Positions 33,905 to 43,583 of a DNA stretch of 64,000 nt are shown one piece after another; the stretch's first letter is position 1, and each line of letters begins with the position of its first letter. The notes below the pieces were generated by a model. The model made no database searches, was not told the DNA's origin, and was given only the letters and a program-made list of their open reading frames with translations. Source of the DNA: Chitinophagaceae bacterium BSSC1 (lineage in GTDB: Bacteria > Bacteroidota > Bacteroidia > Chitinophagales > Chitinophagaceae); the NCBI GenBank assembly GCA_002256435.1, contig NKJC01000003.1, positions 1 to 64,000 on the forward strand, written 5' to 3'. The position numbers were made by a program, and so were the translations under genes.

Positions 33905-35410
33905 CTATTTGTTTTTAATTTGAAGTAACTTTTCCGCAAGTGCTTTTACTTTATCAGGATATTGACTAGCCAGATTATTGCGCTCCCTTGGATCCTTGCT
34001 TAAATCATAGAGTTGGGGTTCTTTAGCATTTCCCAATTCCGTATCTGTAGTGGGATCGTAAGCAGCTCTATCACTTGGCTCAATGTATTTCCAATTTTCT
34101 TCAACAATGGATAAGGTTCCAGCATGTTCTATTAATACCTGTCTTCCTGTTTTTGACTTCCCCAGAAATGCTGTCAATAGATTTTCACTATCGGTTGCAT
34201 TGCTTTTGGGTAATTCTTTTTTCAACAAGCTAGAAAAGGAAGCCAAGAAATCTATTTGACAAACCAAGGCGTCTGAAACACCAGGTTGCACTTTACCAGG
34301 CCAACTGATGATCATGGGTACACGAGTGCCTGCTTCAAAAATACTGTACTTACCACCGCGTAAAATGCCGGCGGGTTTGTGTCCATTTAATTGGGTTACG
34401 GCACCGTCTTGATAACCATCGTCTAACACAGGACCATTGTCACTACTAAAAATCACGATGGTATTTTTTTTCAATCCCAAAAAATCTAACTCTTTTAAAA
34501 TCTCTCCCACGGACCAGTCCAATTGCAAAATAGCATCACCTCTATAACCTAGTCCAGACTTGCCTTTGAACATGGTTGATGGCATTCTAGGAACATGTGG
34601 TTCTGTTAGGGCATAGGTCAAGAAAAATGGCTCATGTTGGTGTTGCGTAATAAATGTTTTTGCTTTCTCTAAAAAAGTCATGGGCATTTCCTCGTCTGTC
34701 CACCTGGCAGCTTTACCGCCATTCATATATCCTATTCTGCCAATGCCGTTCACAATGGTATTGTCATGACCCTGACCAGGCGATGATAGCATTTTCAATA
34801 ATTCCGGATGCTCTTTTCCAGTTGGCTCAGTACCAATCTTGTTTTTATAATCTACTTGAATGGGATCTGATGCATTAGCTGCAACAACCGTTTGATTTTC
34901 TAAAAAAACAGTGGGCACTCGGTCTGCCGTTGCAGGAAAAATAAAAGAATAATCAAACCCTATTTCATTGGGACCCGGCTTAATGGGTTCATTCCAATTT
35001 TTGGCAACAGCTTCACCCAAACCCAAATGCCATTTACCCACTATGCCTGTTGCATAACCCGCGGCTTTGAATTGTGAAGCAAGGGTGGGTTGATTGGTAG
35101 GAATAATCAAAGCAGCGTCTCCAGGTAAAACGCCTGTCCCTTTTACCCTCCAGGGATAATTACCGGTCATCAGCGCATAGCGCGATGGTGTACAAGTTGC
35201 AGAGCTACTATGTGCATTGCTAAATCTCAAACCACCTGTAGCAAGCTTGTCTAAATGGGGTGTTTTAATTTTAGTGGCACCATAAGAACCAAGGTCTCCA
35301 TATCCAAGGTCATCTACATAAATCAATAATACATTGGGACGGCTAACTTGCGCCTTTAAAATAAATGGGCAACAAATAACCAACAACAATAACCATCTTG
35401 CTATTTTCAT
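33905..35410 (-). CDS. Family S1 sulfatase, CTPSR type
   Basis: Exported sulfatase of 501 residues with a signal peptide ending ILKAQ. The formylglycine site is CTPSR (Cys73, in ATCTPSRYALMTGNYPWR), and the metal site begins with Asp33-Asp34 in YVDDLGYGD. SSDNGP and a conserved GKWHLG lysine/histidine segment are also present. It resembles the arylsulfatase A/GALNS branch more than its neighbour does. It is the second gene of the AraC-led operon, 3 bp after the regulator, so sulfatase production is probably under its control. Sequence divergence suggests that the two sulfatases attack different positions. Confidence 0.93.
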   Translation of the reverse strand: MKIARWLLLLVICCPFILKAQVSRPNVLLIYVDDLGYGDLGSYGATKIKTPHLDKLATGGLRFSNAHSSSATCTPSRYALMTGNYPWRVKGTGVLPGDAALIIPTNQPTLASQFKAAGYATGIVGKWHLGLGEAVAKNWNEPIKPGPNEIGFDYSFIFPATADRVPTVFLENQTVVAANASDPIQVDYKNKIGTEPTGKEHPELLKMLSSPGQGHDNTIVNGIGRIGYMNGGKAARWTDEEMPMTFLEKAKTFITQHQHEPFFLTYALTEPHVPRMPSTMFKGKSGLGYRGDAILQLDWSVGEILKELDFLGLKKNTIVIFSSDNGPVLDDGYQDGAVTQLNGHKPAGILRGGKYSIFEAGTRVPMIISWPGKVQPGVSDALVCQIDFLASFSSLLKKELPKSNATDSENLLTAFLGKSKTGRQVLIEHAGTLSIVEENWKYIEPSDRAAYDPTTDTELGNAKEPQLYDLSKDPRERNNLASQYPDKVKALAEKLLQIKNK

Positions 35411-35413
35411 GTA

Positions 35414-36328
35414 TTATTCTTTTTTCAATAAGCGATATTTCTGGGGAGATACGCCAATGACTTTGCGGAATCTTTTTGAAAAATAATAAGGGTCATCAAA
35501 ACCCATACTTAGGGCTATATCTTTGATAGACCTATCTGTGAAATCCAGTTGCTGACTGGCTTTCTGCATTTTCATCTGAATAAAATAATCAATAGGAGCA
35601 TAACCCGTTTTTTTCTTAAATAGACTGGAAAATCTGGAAGGTGAATAATTAAAATGACTGCAGAGTTCCTTTAGGGTAATATTCTCATTGATCTGCTGTT
35701 GCATAAACAATATGACCGTATCTACCAAGTCTACCTTGCCCTGGTGCTCTACTGGATAGTGTTTGGAATTATACAAAAACAAAGAAATAAATTGGTACAA
35801 ACACATATTTACAAACATGAGGTTGTCAATACTATAACCAAGTTCTAGGGTTTTGCAAATTTTAGAAAATAGGGAAAGAATATCGCCCTTGTCTTTTACA
35901 TGAGCTGGTTTAAAATGGTTTTGCACCACACTCATTTCATTAAACATGGGCAAGGACTCACCCCCAAAATGTATCCAATATATTGACCATGGATTATCCT
36001 CAGAACTGCCATAAGAATGTTCTACGTTTTGAGGTAAGATAAAAAACTCATTGGGTGCAACTTCAAAACGTTGTTTGCCAATACTATACCATCCGGTACC
36101 ATCAACACAGTAAAATAAAAAATTCTCAGGCAAACCATTTTTGCGATGAGTAAAATGCCCCTTTGCCTTTGGATAATAACCCAAGCTATTCACATACAAG
36201 TGCTTTAAAAAAGCATTGTTCTGGATTCTAGACTTTACGATGGTTTTGGATATTTCTATCCGCTGCCTACCCTGTCCATACCAGATATTTTTGTGAGAGC
36301 CTTCTCTAGTTGTCTTTTCCATATGCAA
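35414..36328 (-). CDS. AraC family transcriptional regulator (cupin sensor)
   Basis: Single-chain regulator with an N-terminal cupin ligand-binding domain (about 45-170; FLFYCVDGTGWYSIGKQRFEV, then FFILPQNVEHSYGS) and a C-terminal double HTH (about 205-304; ITLKELCSHFNYSPSRFSSLFKKKTG, then IKDIALSMGFDDPYYFSKRFRKVIG, then SPQKYR). Cupin-type AraC proteins of this kind typically respond to sugars such as rhamnose or arabinose. It is the first gene of the sulfatase-MFS operon and divergent from the esterase/DUF5703 pair, so it could control both sides. Met3 (36322) may be the true start. Confidence 0.93.
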   Translation of the reverse strand: MHMEKTTREGSHKNIWYGQGRQRIEISKTIVKSRIQNNAFLKHLYVNSLGYYPKAKGHFTHRKNGLPENFLFYCVDGTGWYSIGKQRFEVAPNEFFILPQNVEHSYGSSEDNPWSIYWIHFGGESLPMFNEMSVVQNHFKPAHVKDKGDILSLFSKICKTLELGYSIDNLMFVNMCLYQFISLFLYNSKHYPVEHQGKVDLVDTVILFMQQQINENITLKELCSHFNYSPSRFSSLFKKKTGYAPIDYFIQMKMQKASQQLDFTDRSIKDIALSMGFDDPYYFSKRFRKVIGVSPQKYRLLKKE

Positions 36329-36375
36329 GTACTGCTAGTGGAAAGATAGCAAAAAAGCTACTAAATACTATCCGC

Positions 36376-36408
36376 TTGTACATTGGGTAGTCAAAAAGGA
36401 TAACTTTA
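36376..36408 (+). promoter_or_regulatory. Candidate promoter of the esterase-DUF5703 pair
   Basis: TTG (36376-36378) and TAACTTTA (36401-36408), one mismatch from TAnnTTTG, separated by 22 nt and about 25 bp upstream of the start codon. It lies in the divergent spacer next to the AraC-type regulator, so an operator is likely here too, but no clear repeat was seen. Confidence 0.35.
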
Positions 36409-36433
36409 CTACACCAATAAACTAGTCTAATAA

Positions 36434-37870
36434 TTGCTTATGTACTCGGTCAAGAAATCTGTTTTTCTTTTTTGTCTTATCCTATTAGGAAATCATTTTT
36501 TGGCAAATGCCAAGATAGTCTTACCCGGATTTTTTAATGACCATATGGTATTGCAACAGCAATCTCAACCCGCTATTTGGGGCTGGGCAAGACCCAACCA
36601 AAAAATTATAGTGCAACCTAGTTGGACTTCTAAAAAATTCCAAACCAAATCTGATGCCACTGGAAAATGGCGCTTAACCATTGAAACCATTGCTGCAGGT
36701 GGGCCTTATGAAATGCGCATTAGTGATGGGGAGCAAATGGTCTTAACCGATCTTTATTTGGGTGAAGTTTGGCTATGTAGTGGTCAGTCCAATATGGAAA
36801 TGCCCATGAAGGGGTTTAAAGACCAAGCCCTGCTTCATTCCAATGATGCCATATTCCATTCCAAAAACCCATTGATTCGTTTTTATACTGTTCCAAGAGC
36901 CACAAAAGCATTACCCCAGGACAGCAGTAAATCGGCTAATTGGAAAATAGCTGAAGCTGCAAGTGTTGCTGATTTTAGTGCCACGGCATATTATTTTGGC
37001 AAACACTTATTTGAACAATTACAAATTCCCATTGGGTTAATCAATATCAGTTATAGTGGTACGCCTATTGAAGCATTTATGTCTCCAGAAAGTTTAAAAG
37101 CTTTTCCGGAAATTCCAACAACCCCTACAACGGAACCCAAACCCAGTAATAAAATGGCCAGTACGGTGTATCATGGCATGTTGCAACCATTTTGGGGATT
37201 TGAGATTAAGGGTATGATCTGGTACCAAGGAGAAACCAATTATGACAGACCTGGGCAATATGAACATTTATTTACTGCATTTATCAAAGAGGCTAGGGCA
37301 AGTTCACATCAGGCTGAATTGCCTTTTTATTTTGCGCAAATAGCGCCTTTTGATTACGGCGTGTATGCAACTGGTGGCGCACCTGTGATTAACTCCGCCT
37401 TTTTAAGAGAAGCACAATCAAAAGTTGCGGCTTCAGTTGAAAATACTGGCATGGCGGTGTTAATGGATATAGGAGAGGAAAAATCTATCCATCCCATGGA
37501 CAAAGAAACTGGGGGCAAAAGATTGGCCTATTGGGCATTGACAAAAACATATGGCATGAAGGGTTTTGCTTTTCAAAGCCCCAGCTATGATAGTGTTCAA
37601 ATCAAGGATAATCAACTAACCCTGTTTTTTAAAAATGCCCCCAATGGTTTCACCGGTTATGGAAAGCCTTTGAATGGTTTTGAAATGGCAGGTGTTGACA
37701 AAGTATTTTATGCAGCAGAAGCCAAAATTGTACAGGGTAAAATAGTACTGACTGCCAAAGAAGTTACCAAGCCCATTGCTGCGCGATATGCATTTAAAAA
37801 TTTTATAGCAGCATCTGTTTTTAGTACCGAAGGATTTCCACTTTCCTCATTTAGAACCGACCAATGGTAG
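36434..37870 (+). CDS. Sialate O-acetylesterase-like SGNH esterase
   Basis: Exported SGNH-hydrolase esterase. The Ser motif is VWLCSGQSNMEMP (Ser at about residue 117), the GMIWYQGETNY block is the family's Gln-Gly-Glu segment, and the Asp-x-x-His-like IHPMDKETGG block is near residue 360. These enzymes remove O-acetyl groups from sugars; in Bacteroidota glycan loci they act on pectin or hemicellulose as well as on sialic acid. A signal peptide precedes an N-terminal beta-sandwich (about 25-110). The stop codon overlaps the next gene by 7 bp, so the two are co-expressed. Confidence 0.88.
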   Translation: MLMYSVKKSVFLFCLILLGNHFLANAKIVLPGFFNDHMVLQQQSQPAIWGWARPNQKIIVQPSWTSKKFQTKSDATGKWRLTIETIAAGGPYEMRISDGEQMVLTDLYLGEVWLCSGQSNMEMPMKGFKDQALLHSNDAIFHSKNPLIRFYTVPRATKALPQDSSKSANWKIAEAASVADFSATAYYFGKHLFEQLQIPIGLINISYSGTPIEAFMSPESLKAFPEIPTTPTTEPKPSNKMASTVYHGMLQPFWGFEIKGMIWYQGETNYDRPGQYEHLFTAFIKEARASSHQAELPFYFAQIAPFDYGVYATGGAPVINSAFLREAQSKVAASVENTGMAVLMDIGEEKSIHPMDKETGGKRLAYWALTKTYGMKGFAFQSPSYDSVQIKDNQLTLFFKNAPNGFTGYGKPLNGFEMAGVDKVFYAAEAKIVQGKIVLTAKEVTKPIAARYAFKNFIAASVFSTEGFPLSSFRTDQW

Positions 37871-40191
37871 AACGCTATTCCTATATCATGAAAGCAGGTT
37901 TGCTTTGTAGTTGTTTGATGCTGTTAGTAGCCGCTAGTTTTGCCCAACCCAAAGAGTTGGATCAAATGAATCCAATTTGGAAAACACAGAGCAAAAATGC
38001 ATCCGAGTCCATGCCCTGTGGCGGTGGTGATATTGGATTAAATGTTTGGGTAGAACAAGGAGAAGTCATGATCTACCTTTCCCAATCTGGCATGTTTGAT
38101 GAAAACAATGCACTATTAAAAGCCGGCAGATTGCGATTGAAATTATTTCCCAATCCTTTCAATGAAAACTTTAAGCAGGAGCTTGTTTTAAAAGATGGTG
38201 CCATCAAAATTAGCGGTGGCAATGGACCATTGGCCACTACACTGACTGTTTGGGTGGATGTGTTTCATCCAGTAGTGCATGTAGAGATGGCATCTGGAAC
38301 AAAGATTAATACAGTTGCTAGTTATGAAAGCTGGAGACAGGAAGACAGAATCTTAACAAGAAAAGAAAACAGTGCCAATTCTTGGAAATGGTATAATAAG
38401 GTTTCCGTGATTACACAAAAAGACCAGATTGGATTTGACAAAAACACTGTCTTTTTTTATCATCAAAACAAGGATAGCAGCGTATTTGATGCTACCATGA
38501 GACAAGAGGGATTATTGGCTTATAAAGACCAATTTCAAAACCCTCTAAAAGGAAAACTATTTGGTGGATTAATGCAAGGGGAGAACATGATTCTAGCTGG
38601 TAGGGATTCTGGCATTTATGCTCAAACAAAGTTTGGTGCCTGGCAACTCAAAAGCAAAAGCCCAAGTAATCAAACGCACTTGGTGGTTGCACTCAATACA
38701 GTTAGTAATACTAGCATTGGTGCATTTCAAAACAAACTGCAGCAATTGGCAGCTGCTGCATTGGCCAATAGAAACAAACAAGAAGAGGATGCTAAAAATT
38801 GGTGGAGACAATTTTGGAATAGGTCCTATGTTTTTATCAATTCCAACAAGGGGCAAGAAGATGAAAACTGGCAACTCAGCAGGAATTACCAATTGTTCCG
38901 TTATATGCTGGGATGCAATGCTTTGGGAAAATCTCCCACCAAATTCAATGGCGGTTTGTTTACGGTAGACCCTGTTTTTACTGATAGTTCTATTCATGGC
39001 ACACCTGATCACCGGAACTGGGGCGGTGGCTTACACACGGCACAAAATCAGCGATTGGTCTATTGGCCCATGCTCAAATCTGGAGACGCAGACATGATGA
39101 AAGCACAGTTTGATTTTTATCTTCATGCACTACACAATGCAGAACTAAGAACTAGAATTTATTGGAATCATGCAGGTGCTAGTTTTACAGAGCAATTGGA
39201 AAATTTTGGTTTGCCCAATGTAACAGAATATGGTTGGAAAAGACCCGCTGGTATAGACCCAGGTCTGGAAGCCAATGCTTGGTTAGAATATTGTTGGGAT
39301 ACTTCACTCGAGTTTTGTGAAATGATCCTGCAATCAAAACTATACGCAGGAAAAAATATTAAAGAATACCTCCCATTGATAGAAAGTTGTTTGGTCTTTT
39401 TTGACGAACACTACCAATGGATGGCCAAACAAAGGGGCGAACAGCCTCTGGATGCAAAGGGCAAACTCCTACTCTACCCCGGTTCTGCAACAGAAACTTT
39501 TAAGCTTACCACCAATGCCAATTCCACCATTGGTGGGCTGCGCACAGTAACACAGTCTTTACTGCATACAGGTTTATTAGATGTTGGCAAAACGGCTTAT
39601 TATAAGGGCTTTTTACAGCGCTTACCTGATTTAAGTTTTGGAAATTACCTAGGCCATACCACCCTTGCTCCTGCTCAGAAATGGGAGCGTGTGAATAATG
39701 TAGAATCACCACAGTTATATCCTGTATTTCCTTGGGGAATTTATGGGGTGGGTAAACCCGGATTAGATACGGCCATCAATACTTGGCGTTATGACACATT
39801 TGCTTTGAAATTTAGAAGCCATGTGGGTTGGAAACAGGATAATATTTTTGCTGCTAGGTTGGGATTGGTAGAAGAAGCCAAAAAATGGAATACCCTCAAA
39901 CTCAAAAATTCGGAAAGAAGATTTCCTGCATTTTGGGGACCAGGTTTTGACTGGGTACCAGATCATAATTGGGGGGGATCTGGCATGATTGGTTTACAAG
40001 AAATGCTCTTACAAACCAATGGCAGAAAAATCTATTTACTTCCTAGTTGGCCCAAAGAATGGGATACCCATTTTAAATTACACGCACCCTATCAGACCAC
40101 AGTTGAAGCCCGTGTTCAAGGAGGCAAATTGGTAGAACTCATAGTGCTACCAAAAGAGCGGATGAAAGACGTAGTGAACCTACTCAACTGA
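37864..40191 (+). CDS. DUF5703 domain protein, putative (alpha/alpha)6-barrel glycosidase
   Basis: Exported 775-residue protein (signal peptide best from Met9 at 37888, ending AASFAQ). It starts with the DUF5703 pattern NASESMPCGGGDIGLNVWVE and an IYLSQSGMFDENNALLKAGRLRLKL segment, in a beta-sandwich to about 270. The middle and C-terminal parts look like an (alpha/alpha)6 barrel (WEYC-type WLEYCWDTSLEFCEM, then TNANSTIGGLRTVTQSLLHTG), with a GPGFDWVPDHNWGGSGMIGLQEMLLQ segment near the end. This arrangement resembles GH95-type enzymes. The substrate is unknown; acid residues cannot be assigned by eye. It overlaps the esterase gene by 7 bp and converges on the GH106 gene with a 12-bp overlap. 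Confidence 0.75.
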   Translation: MVERYSYIMKAGLLCSCLMLLVAASFAQPKELDQMNPIWKTQSKNASESMPCGGGDIGLNVWVEQGEVMIYLSQSGMFDENNALLKAGRLRLKLFPNPFNENFKQELVLKDGAIKISGGNGPLATTLTVWVDVFHPVVHVEMASGTKINTVASYESWRQEDRILTRKENSANSWKWYNKVSVITQKDQIGFDKNTVFFYHQNKDSSVFDATMRQEGLLAYKDQFQNPLKGKLFGGLMQGENMILAGRDSGIYAQTKFGAWQLKSKSPSNQTHLVVALNTVSNTSIGAFQNKLQQLAAAALANRNKQEEDAKNWWRQFWNRSYVFINSNKGQEDENWQLSRNYQLFRYMLGCNALGKSPTKFNGGLFTVDPVFTDSSIHGTPDHRNWGGGLHTAQNQRLVYWPMLKSGDADMMKAQFDFYLHALHNAELRTRIYWNHAGASFTEQLENFGLPNVTEYGWKRPAGIDPGLEANAWLEYCWDTSLEFCEMILQSKLYAGKNIKEYLPLIESCLVFFDEHYQWMAKQRGEQPLDAKGKLLLYPGSATETFKLTTNANSTIGGLRTVTQSLLHTGLLDVGKTAYYKGFLQRLPDLSFGNYLGHTTLAPAQKWERVNNVESPQLYPVFPWGIYGVGKPGLDTAINTWRYDTFALKFRSHVGWKQDNIFAARLGLVEEAKKWNTLKLKNSERRFPAFWGPGFDWVPDHNWGGSGMIGLQEMLLQTNGRKIYLLPSWPKEWDTHFKLHAPYQTTVEARVQGGKLVELIVLPKERMKDVVNLLN

Positions 40192-43100
40192 CCATAATAA
40201 TTTTACAGGACCAATCAAACCCGCTTTGAGCAGGGATTTTCCCTCCATGCGCAAAGGAGCAGTAGTATTTGTAATGGGAGATCTGGTTTCTTTTTTATAG
40301 TCACCCAATAACCTATTAAACCAGGTATTAGTTACTTGAATACTTAAAACATTTTTCCCTTTTTTGATGGCATTACTAAGGTCTACTTGATAGGGTGCTG
40401 TCCAGACCGTACCACAATCTTTTCCATTCAATTGCACTGTAGCTATATCATGAATTTCTCCCAAATTCAATACTACAGTTTGGTCTACTTGATTATCTGC
40501 CACAAAAAATGCATTGGTATAAATTGCCGTTCCTGAATAATACTTAATAGCAGCATCTGAAAGATTGGTCCAGGACCTTAATGAATCAAAAGGTTGTTTG
40601 GCAGTTGGCCCACCATAAACTGGATTAAATTGAACAATCCAATTTTTATTAAACTCGTGTTCTTTCTGGGCCACCCATGTTTCTTCTGCAGTTTTTTGAT
40701 TGGTGGCTTTTTTAGGAAGCACTATGAATATGGATCCATTGGCTTCAAACTGCAGACTAACTTGCGTTCTACCCCCCTCCCTACTCCATTGAAATACCGG
40801 ATTGATTTTTCCAGTAAGTGCATCCCAAATTTCTGGTTTGCCCTTATTTGCTCTCAAAGAAAATTCAATGTATTTTGATTGTCCAGTTTGATTAGATATA
40901 AAATACAACTCAGCATCATCAGTAGACCGGTGGTTATAAGCAATACTGCCAGGTTCTGTGTTACTAGTTAGATCAGGCGCTACACCCAAATTACTCAAAT
41001 CTTTTTGTATAAAAGGAATGCCCACCATTTTACCCTTTCCTGGCAAAGCTTTCAAGAGAAACTCCCTAGCTGAATCAGAGCCAATACTAGCAGGGTCAAT
41101 TAAAATGGTTGCGCCCGCTTGCATGAGTGATTTGATTTTTTTAGCCACGGCCATACTCATTTCCTGATAAGGCATTAAGGGATGCTTGGATGGAAAAACC
41201 AAGACCGAATAACTGCTGCCATTGGCAAAAACCACTTTCCCATTTTCCACTTTTGCTAAGTGCAATAAAGCGTCTGGATTAAAACAGTCATAAGCATAAC
41301 CGTTCAATGGATTGATCCAATTTTCGGGATCAGCCATATTAGCAGAATGGGTAACTCCTTCAGGCATGGTTCTTTGAGGTTGCCCAATATTGGCTAGTCT
41401 TTCTTTTTCTGATTCCAGTAGCTTGGGGCCAAATAAACCAGGAACTGTATTACCCAATCTATTGGGTAATAAAGACCTGCTGGGTAATTCCTCTCCTGTA
41501 AACACAGCTATGTCTACCACGGGTTTACCCTGTTGCAAAACAGCTTGTGTACGGCTTAAATAATCCAACCAGGCTTTGGCTTGTTTAAACCAAGTTTGAT
41601 CTCTTTGAAAATAGAGTCCCACTCCATCCAAAGTCATACCCGGTTTTTTGTCCATCCATGGATTATGTGCCATTACATGAAAGACCAATTTATTTACACC
41701 TAGTGCTAGGTTTCTATCGCCAATGGCTTTGAGCATGCCTGGATGTTCATCCCAAGCCATTCTCAGTTCTGTAAAGCTTTCTGACTGAATGATTTTCTTG
41801 CCATAAATATGACCGCCAGAAATGGCGTCTAACATATCATTGGGCTTATCGTGTGTAGGGCTTCTTAACCAGAATTCACCCATGGGTAAATCAGACTGGC
41901 TATAGTGTAGTAAGCCATCGCTCATCATGGTTGGTGCAATACTCTCAGCACTAAACAAAGTGTTTTGTTTGTGCGCTAAGGTTTTGAGTGTTTTGTAAAA
42001 CACGTCATTCACCAATTCTGCAATGGTTTTGCGTATATCTAATAAGACTTGTTCGGATTCTTTGGCAGAGCCAATAGGTACTCCTGCTACAACAGGCAAG
42101 AATGGACGTAATGCATAACCCCTTCTTTGATGAAACTCTTTTTCAAAATTGGCAGACCAGTTTTGACTACCACATTCCCAACTATCTACATGAAATACCT
42201 TTAAAACATCTTTTGCTGCAGGACCAGCCATTTCAAATGCTTTTCCAAACCAACTATTGTATTGTAGTTTTATGGCAGCTTCATTAAACTTATCCGCTTC
42301 TAGTCCCTTAGCTGCTCCACCAGTTTCGTTTTTGTGACCAGTAGAAGTATGACCCATTCTTAAAATAACCCAATTACCCGCAGGTACATTCCAATGCAGT
42401 TCACCATTTTTAAAATAAGAACTTAAGTCTATCAATTCCTTGGGCTGAATACTAAGAGACTGTGGTATTTCTTGTTCCGTAGTTCTTTCACTGACGCGCC
42501 AAACAGATCCATTCTTGCTTTCATATTGATTCAGCAATGCTTCGCTAGAAAGTTCAATGGCATTGAGTTTGAGGGTGGGTTTCCACTTGGCAGCGTCAAG
42601 GTCTTCAGAACCAGCTTCAGTACCTGTTTTGTCAAAAACAAATCTAAAATACTTGGCCTTGGTAGTAGGAATGCTGTGGGTTATTTCTTCATCATTATCC
42701 TGCCATCCATGTCTAGGAGATAGCAGTTGTTTTATGTTGGTAAAATGGATCCCATCATCACTGCTTTGCACCAATAATCTTTGGGCTTGGTAATTATTGC
42801 CTGCAGTTTTTACAACAAGTGAACGGCAAGTAAAGGGTTCTTGAAATTGGTATTGAATCCAAGCCGCACTATCTGATCTAAATGTTTCTTTGGAAGCAGG
42901 ATTCTTTAAAAAATCTACATTCAGACCTATTTTACTAGAACTGATTTGTAGGGATACTTGGCTGCTTTGGGTAATGGGTTCTTGGTGCAGTGGATAAGCA
43001 AAAACTGCAATGTCTTGATAATAATTTTCTTTATGTTCTGGCACTTGTAATGGACCGTGAAAGCTGCTGCCTCCCTTGACCATACGCTTGGTCCAAACTA

Positions 43101-43560
43101 TTTTTTGCATAGAAGCTTCGGGCTTGATCCATGGGCCACCAGCTAGGGCAAAACCATCACTCAAGTGCATGCCAATTTGAAGATTGAGTCGCTTGGCTTC
43201 AGACATGGCAAACTTGACTTTCTCCCACCAGGCTTTGGATAATTGTCTACTGGTTGGTTCAAAGGGAATCTTGGCACTAGTATCTTTAATGGGCATCAGG
43301 TATGCTCCTGCAATACCCACAGCTTTCATGGCTTCTAAGTCTGCGGTAATCCCTTTTGTAGAAACAGCACCGTGCATCCAATACCAGAATACCCAAGGTT
43401 TGGCAGAAGCATTGGGATGCAAGAATGCTTGCTCTAAACTGCTTTGAACTGCTTGTTCTTTTGTGTTTTTTTTCTTAGGCTTCTTTTTTTTGGCCATCGC
43501 AGGATTTGTTGCAATGGAACAAATCACCAATAGCAAAAGGATATACTTTAGTAGTTTCAT
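40180..43560 (-). CDS. GH106-type alpha-L-rhamnosidase
   Basis: Large exported glycosidase of 1,126 residues with a signal peptide and a lysine-rich segment after it (MAKKKKPKKKN). GH106 features: the opening KPWVFWYWMHGAVSTKGITADLEAMKA, GMHLSDGFALAGGPW, and the catalytic-type segment HVDSWECGSQNWS, with a beta-sandwich at the C-terminus (LNGKDCGTVWTAPYQVDL; VTNTWFNRLLGDY). GH106 enzymes remove alpha-L-rhamnose, including from rhamnogalacturonan-II chains and flavonoid glycosides. It is the last gene of the long leftward array; the BASS carrier gene lies 23 bp upstream. Confidence 0.9.
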   Translation of the reverse strand: MKLLKYILLLLVICSIATNPAMAKKKKPKKKNTKEQAVQSSLEQAFLHPNASAKPWVFWYWMHGAVSTKGITADLEAMKAVGIAGAYLMPIKDTSAKIPFEPTSRQLSKAWWEKVKFAMSEAKRLNLQIGMHLSDGFALAGGPWIKPEASMQKIVWTKRMVKGGSSFHGPLQVPEHKENYYQDIAVFAYPLHQEPITQSSQVSLQISSSKIGLNVDFLKNPASKETFRSDSAAWIQYQFQEPFTCRSLVVKTAGNNYQAQRLLVQSSDDGIHFTNIKQLLSPRHGWQDNDEEITHSIPTTKAKYFRFVFDKTGTEAGSEDLDAAKWKPTLKLNAIELSSEALLNQYESKNGSVWRVSERTTEQEIPQSLSIQPKELIDLSSYFKNGELHWNVPAGNWVILRMGHTSTGHKNETGGAAKGLEADKFNEAAIKLQYNSWFGKAFEMAGPAAKDVLKVFHVDSWECGSQNWSANFEKEFHQRRGYALRPFLPVVAGVPIGSAKESEQVLLDIRKTIAELVNDVFYKTLKTLAHKQNTLFSAESIAPTMMSDGLLHYSQSDLPMGEFWLRSPTHDKPNDMLDAISGGHIYGKKIIQSESFTELRMAWDEHPGMLKAIGDRNLALGVNKLVFHVMAHNPWMDKKPGMTLDGVGLYFQRDQTWFKQAKAWLDYLSRTQAVLQQGKPVVDIAVFTGEELPSRSLLPNRLGNTVPGLFGPKLLESEKERLANIGQPQRTMPEGVTHSANMADPENWINPLNGYAYDCFNPDALLHLAKVENGKVVFANGSSYSVLVFPSKHPLMPYQEMSMAVAKKIKSLMQAGATILIDPASIGSDSAREFLLKALPGKGKMVGIPFIQKDLSNLGVAPDLTSNTEPGSIAYNHRSTDDAELYFISNQTGQSKYIEFSLRANKGKPEIWDALTGKINPVFQWSREGGRTQVSLQFEANGSIFIVLPKKATNQKTAEETWVAQKEHEFNKNWIVQFNPVYGGPTAKQPFDSLRSWTNLSDAAIKYYSGTAIYTNAFFVADNQVDQTVVLNLGEIHDIATVQLNGKDCGTVWTAPYQVDLSNAIKKGKNVLSIQVTNTWFNRLLGDYKKETRSPITNTTAPLRMEGKSLLKAGLIGPVKLLWSVE

Positions 43561-43583
43561 TAGAATGCTTTGCTTGCATGAAG

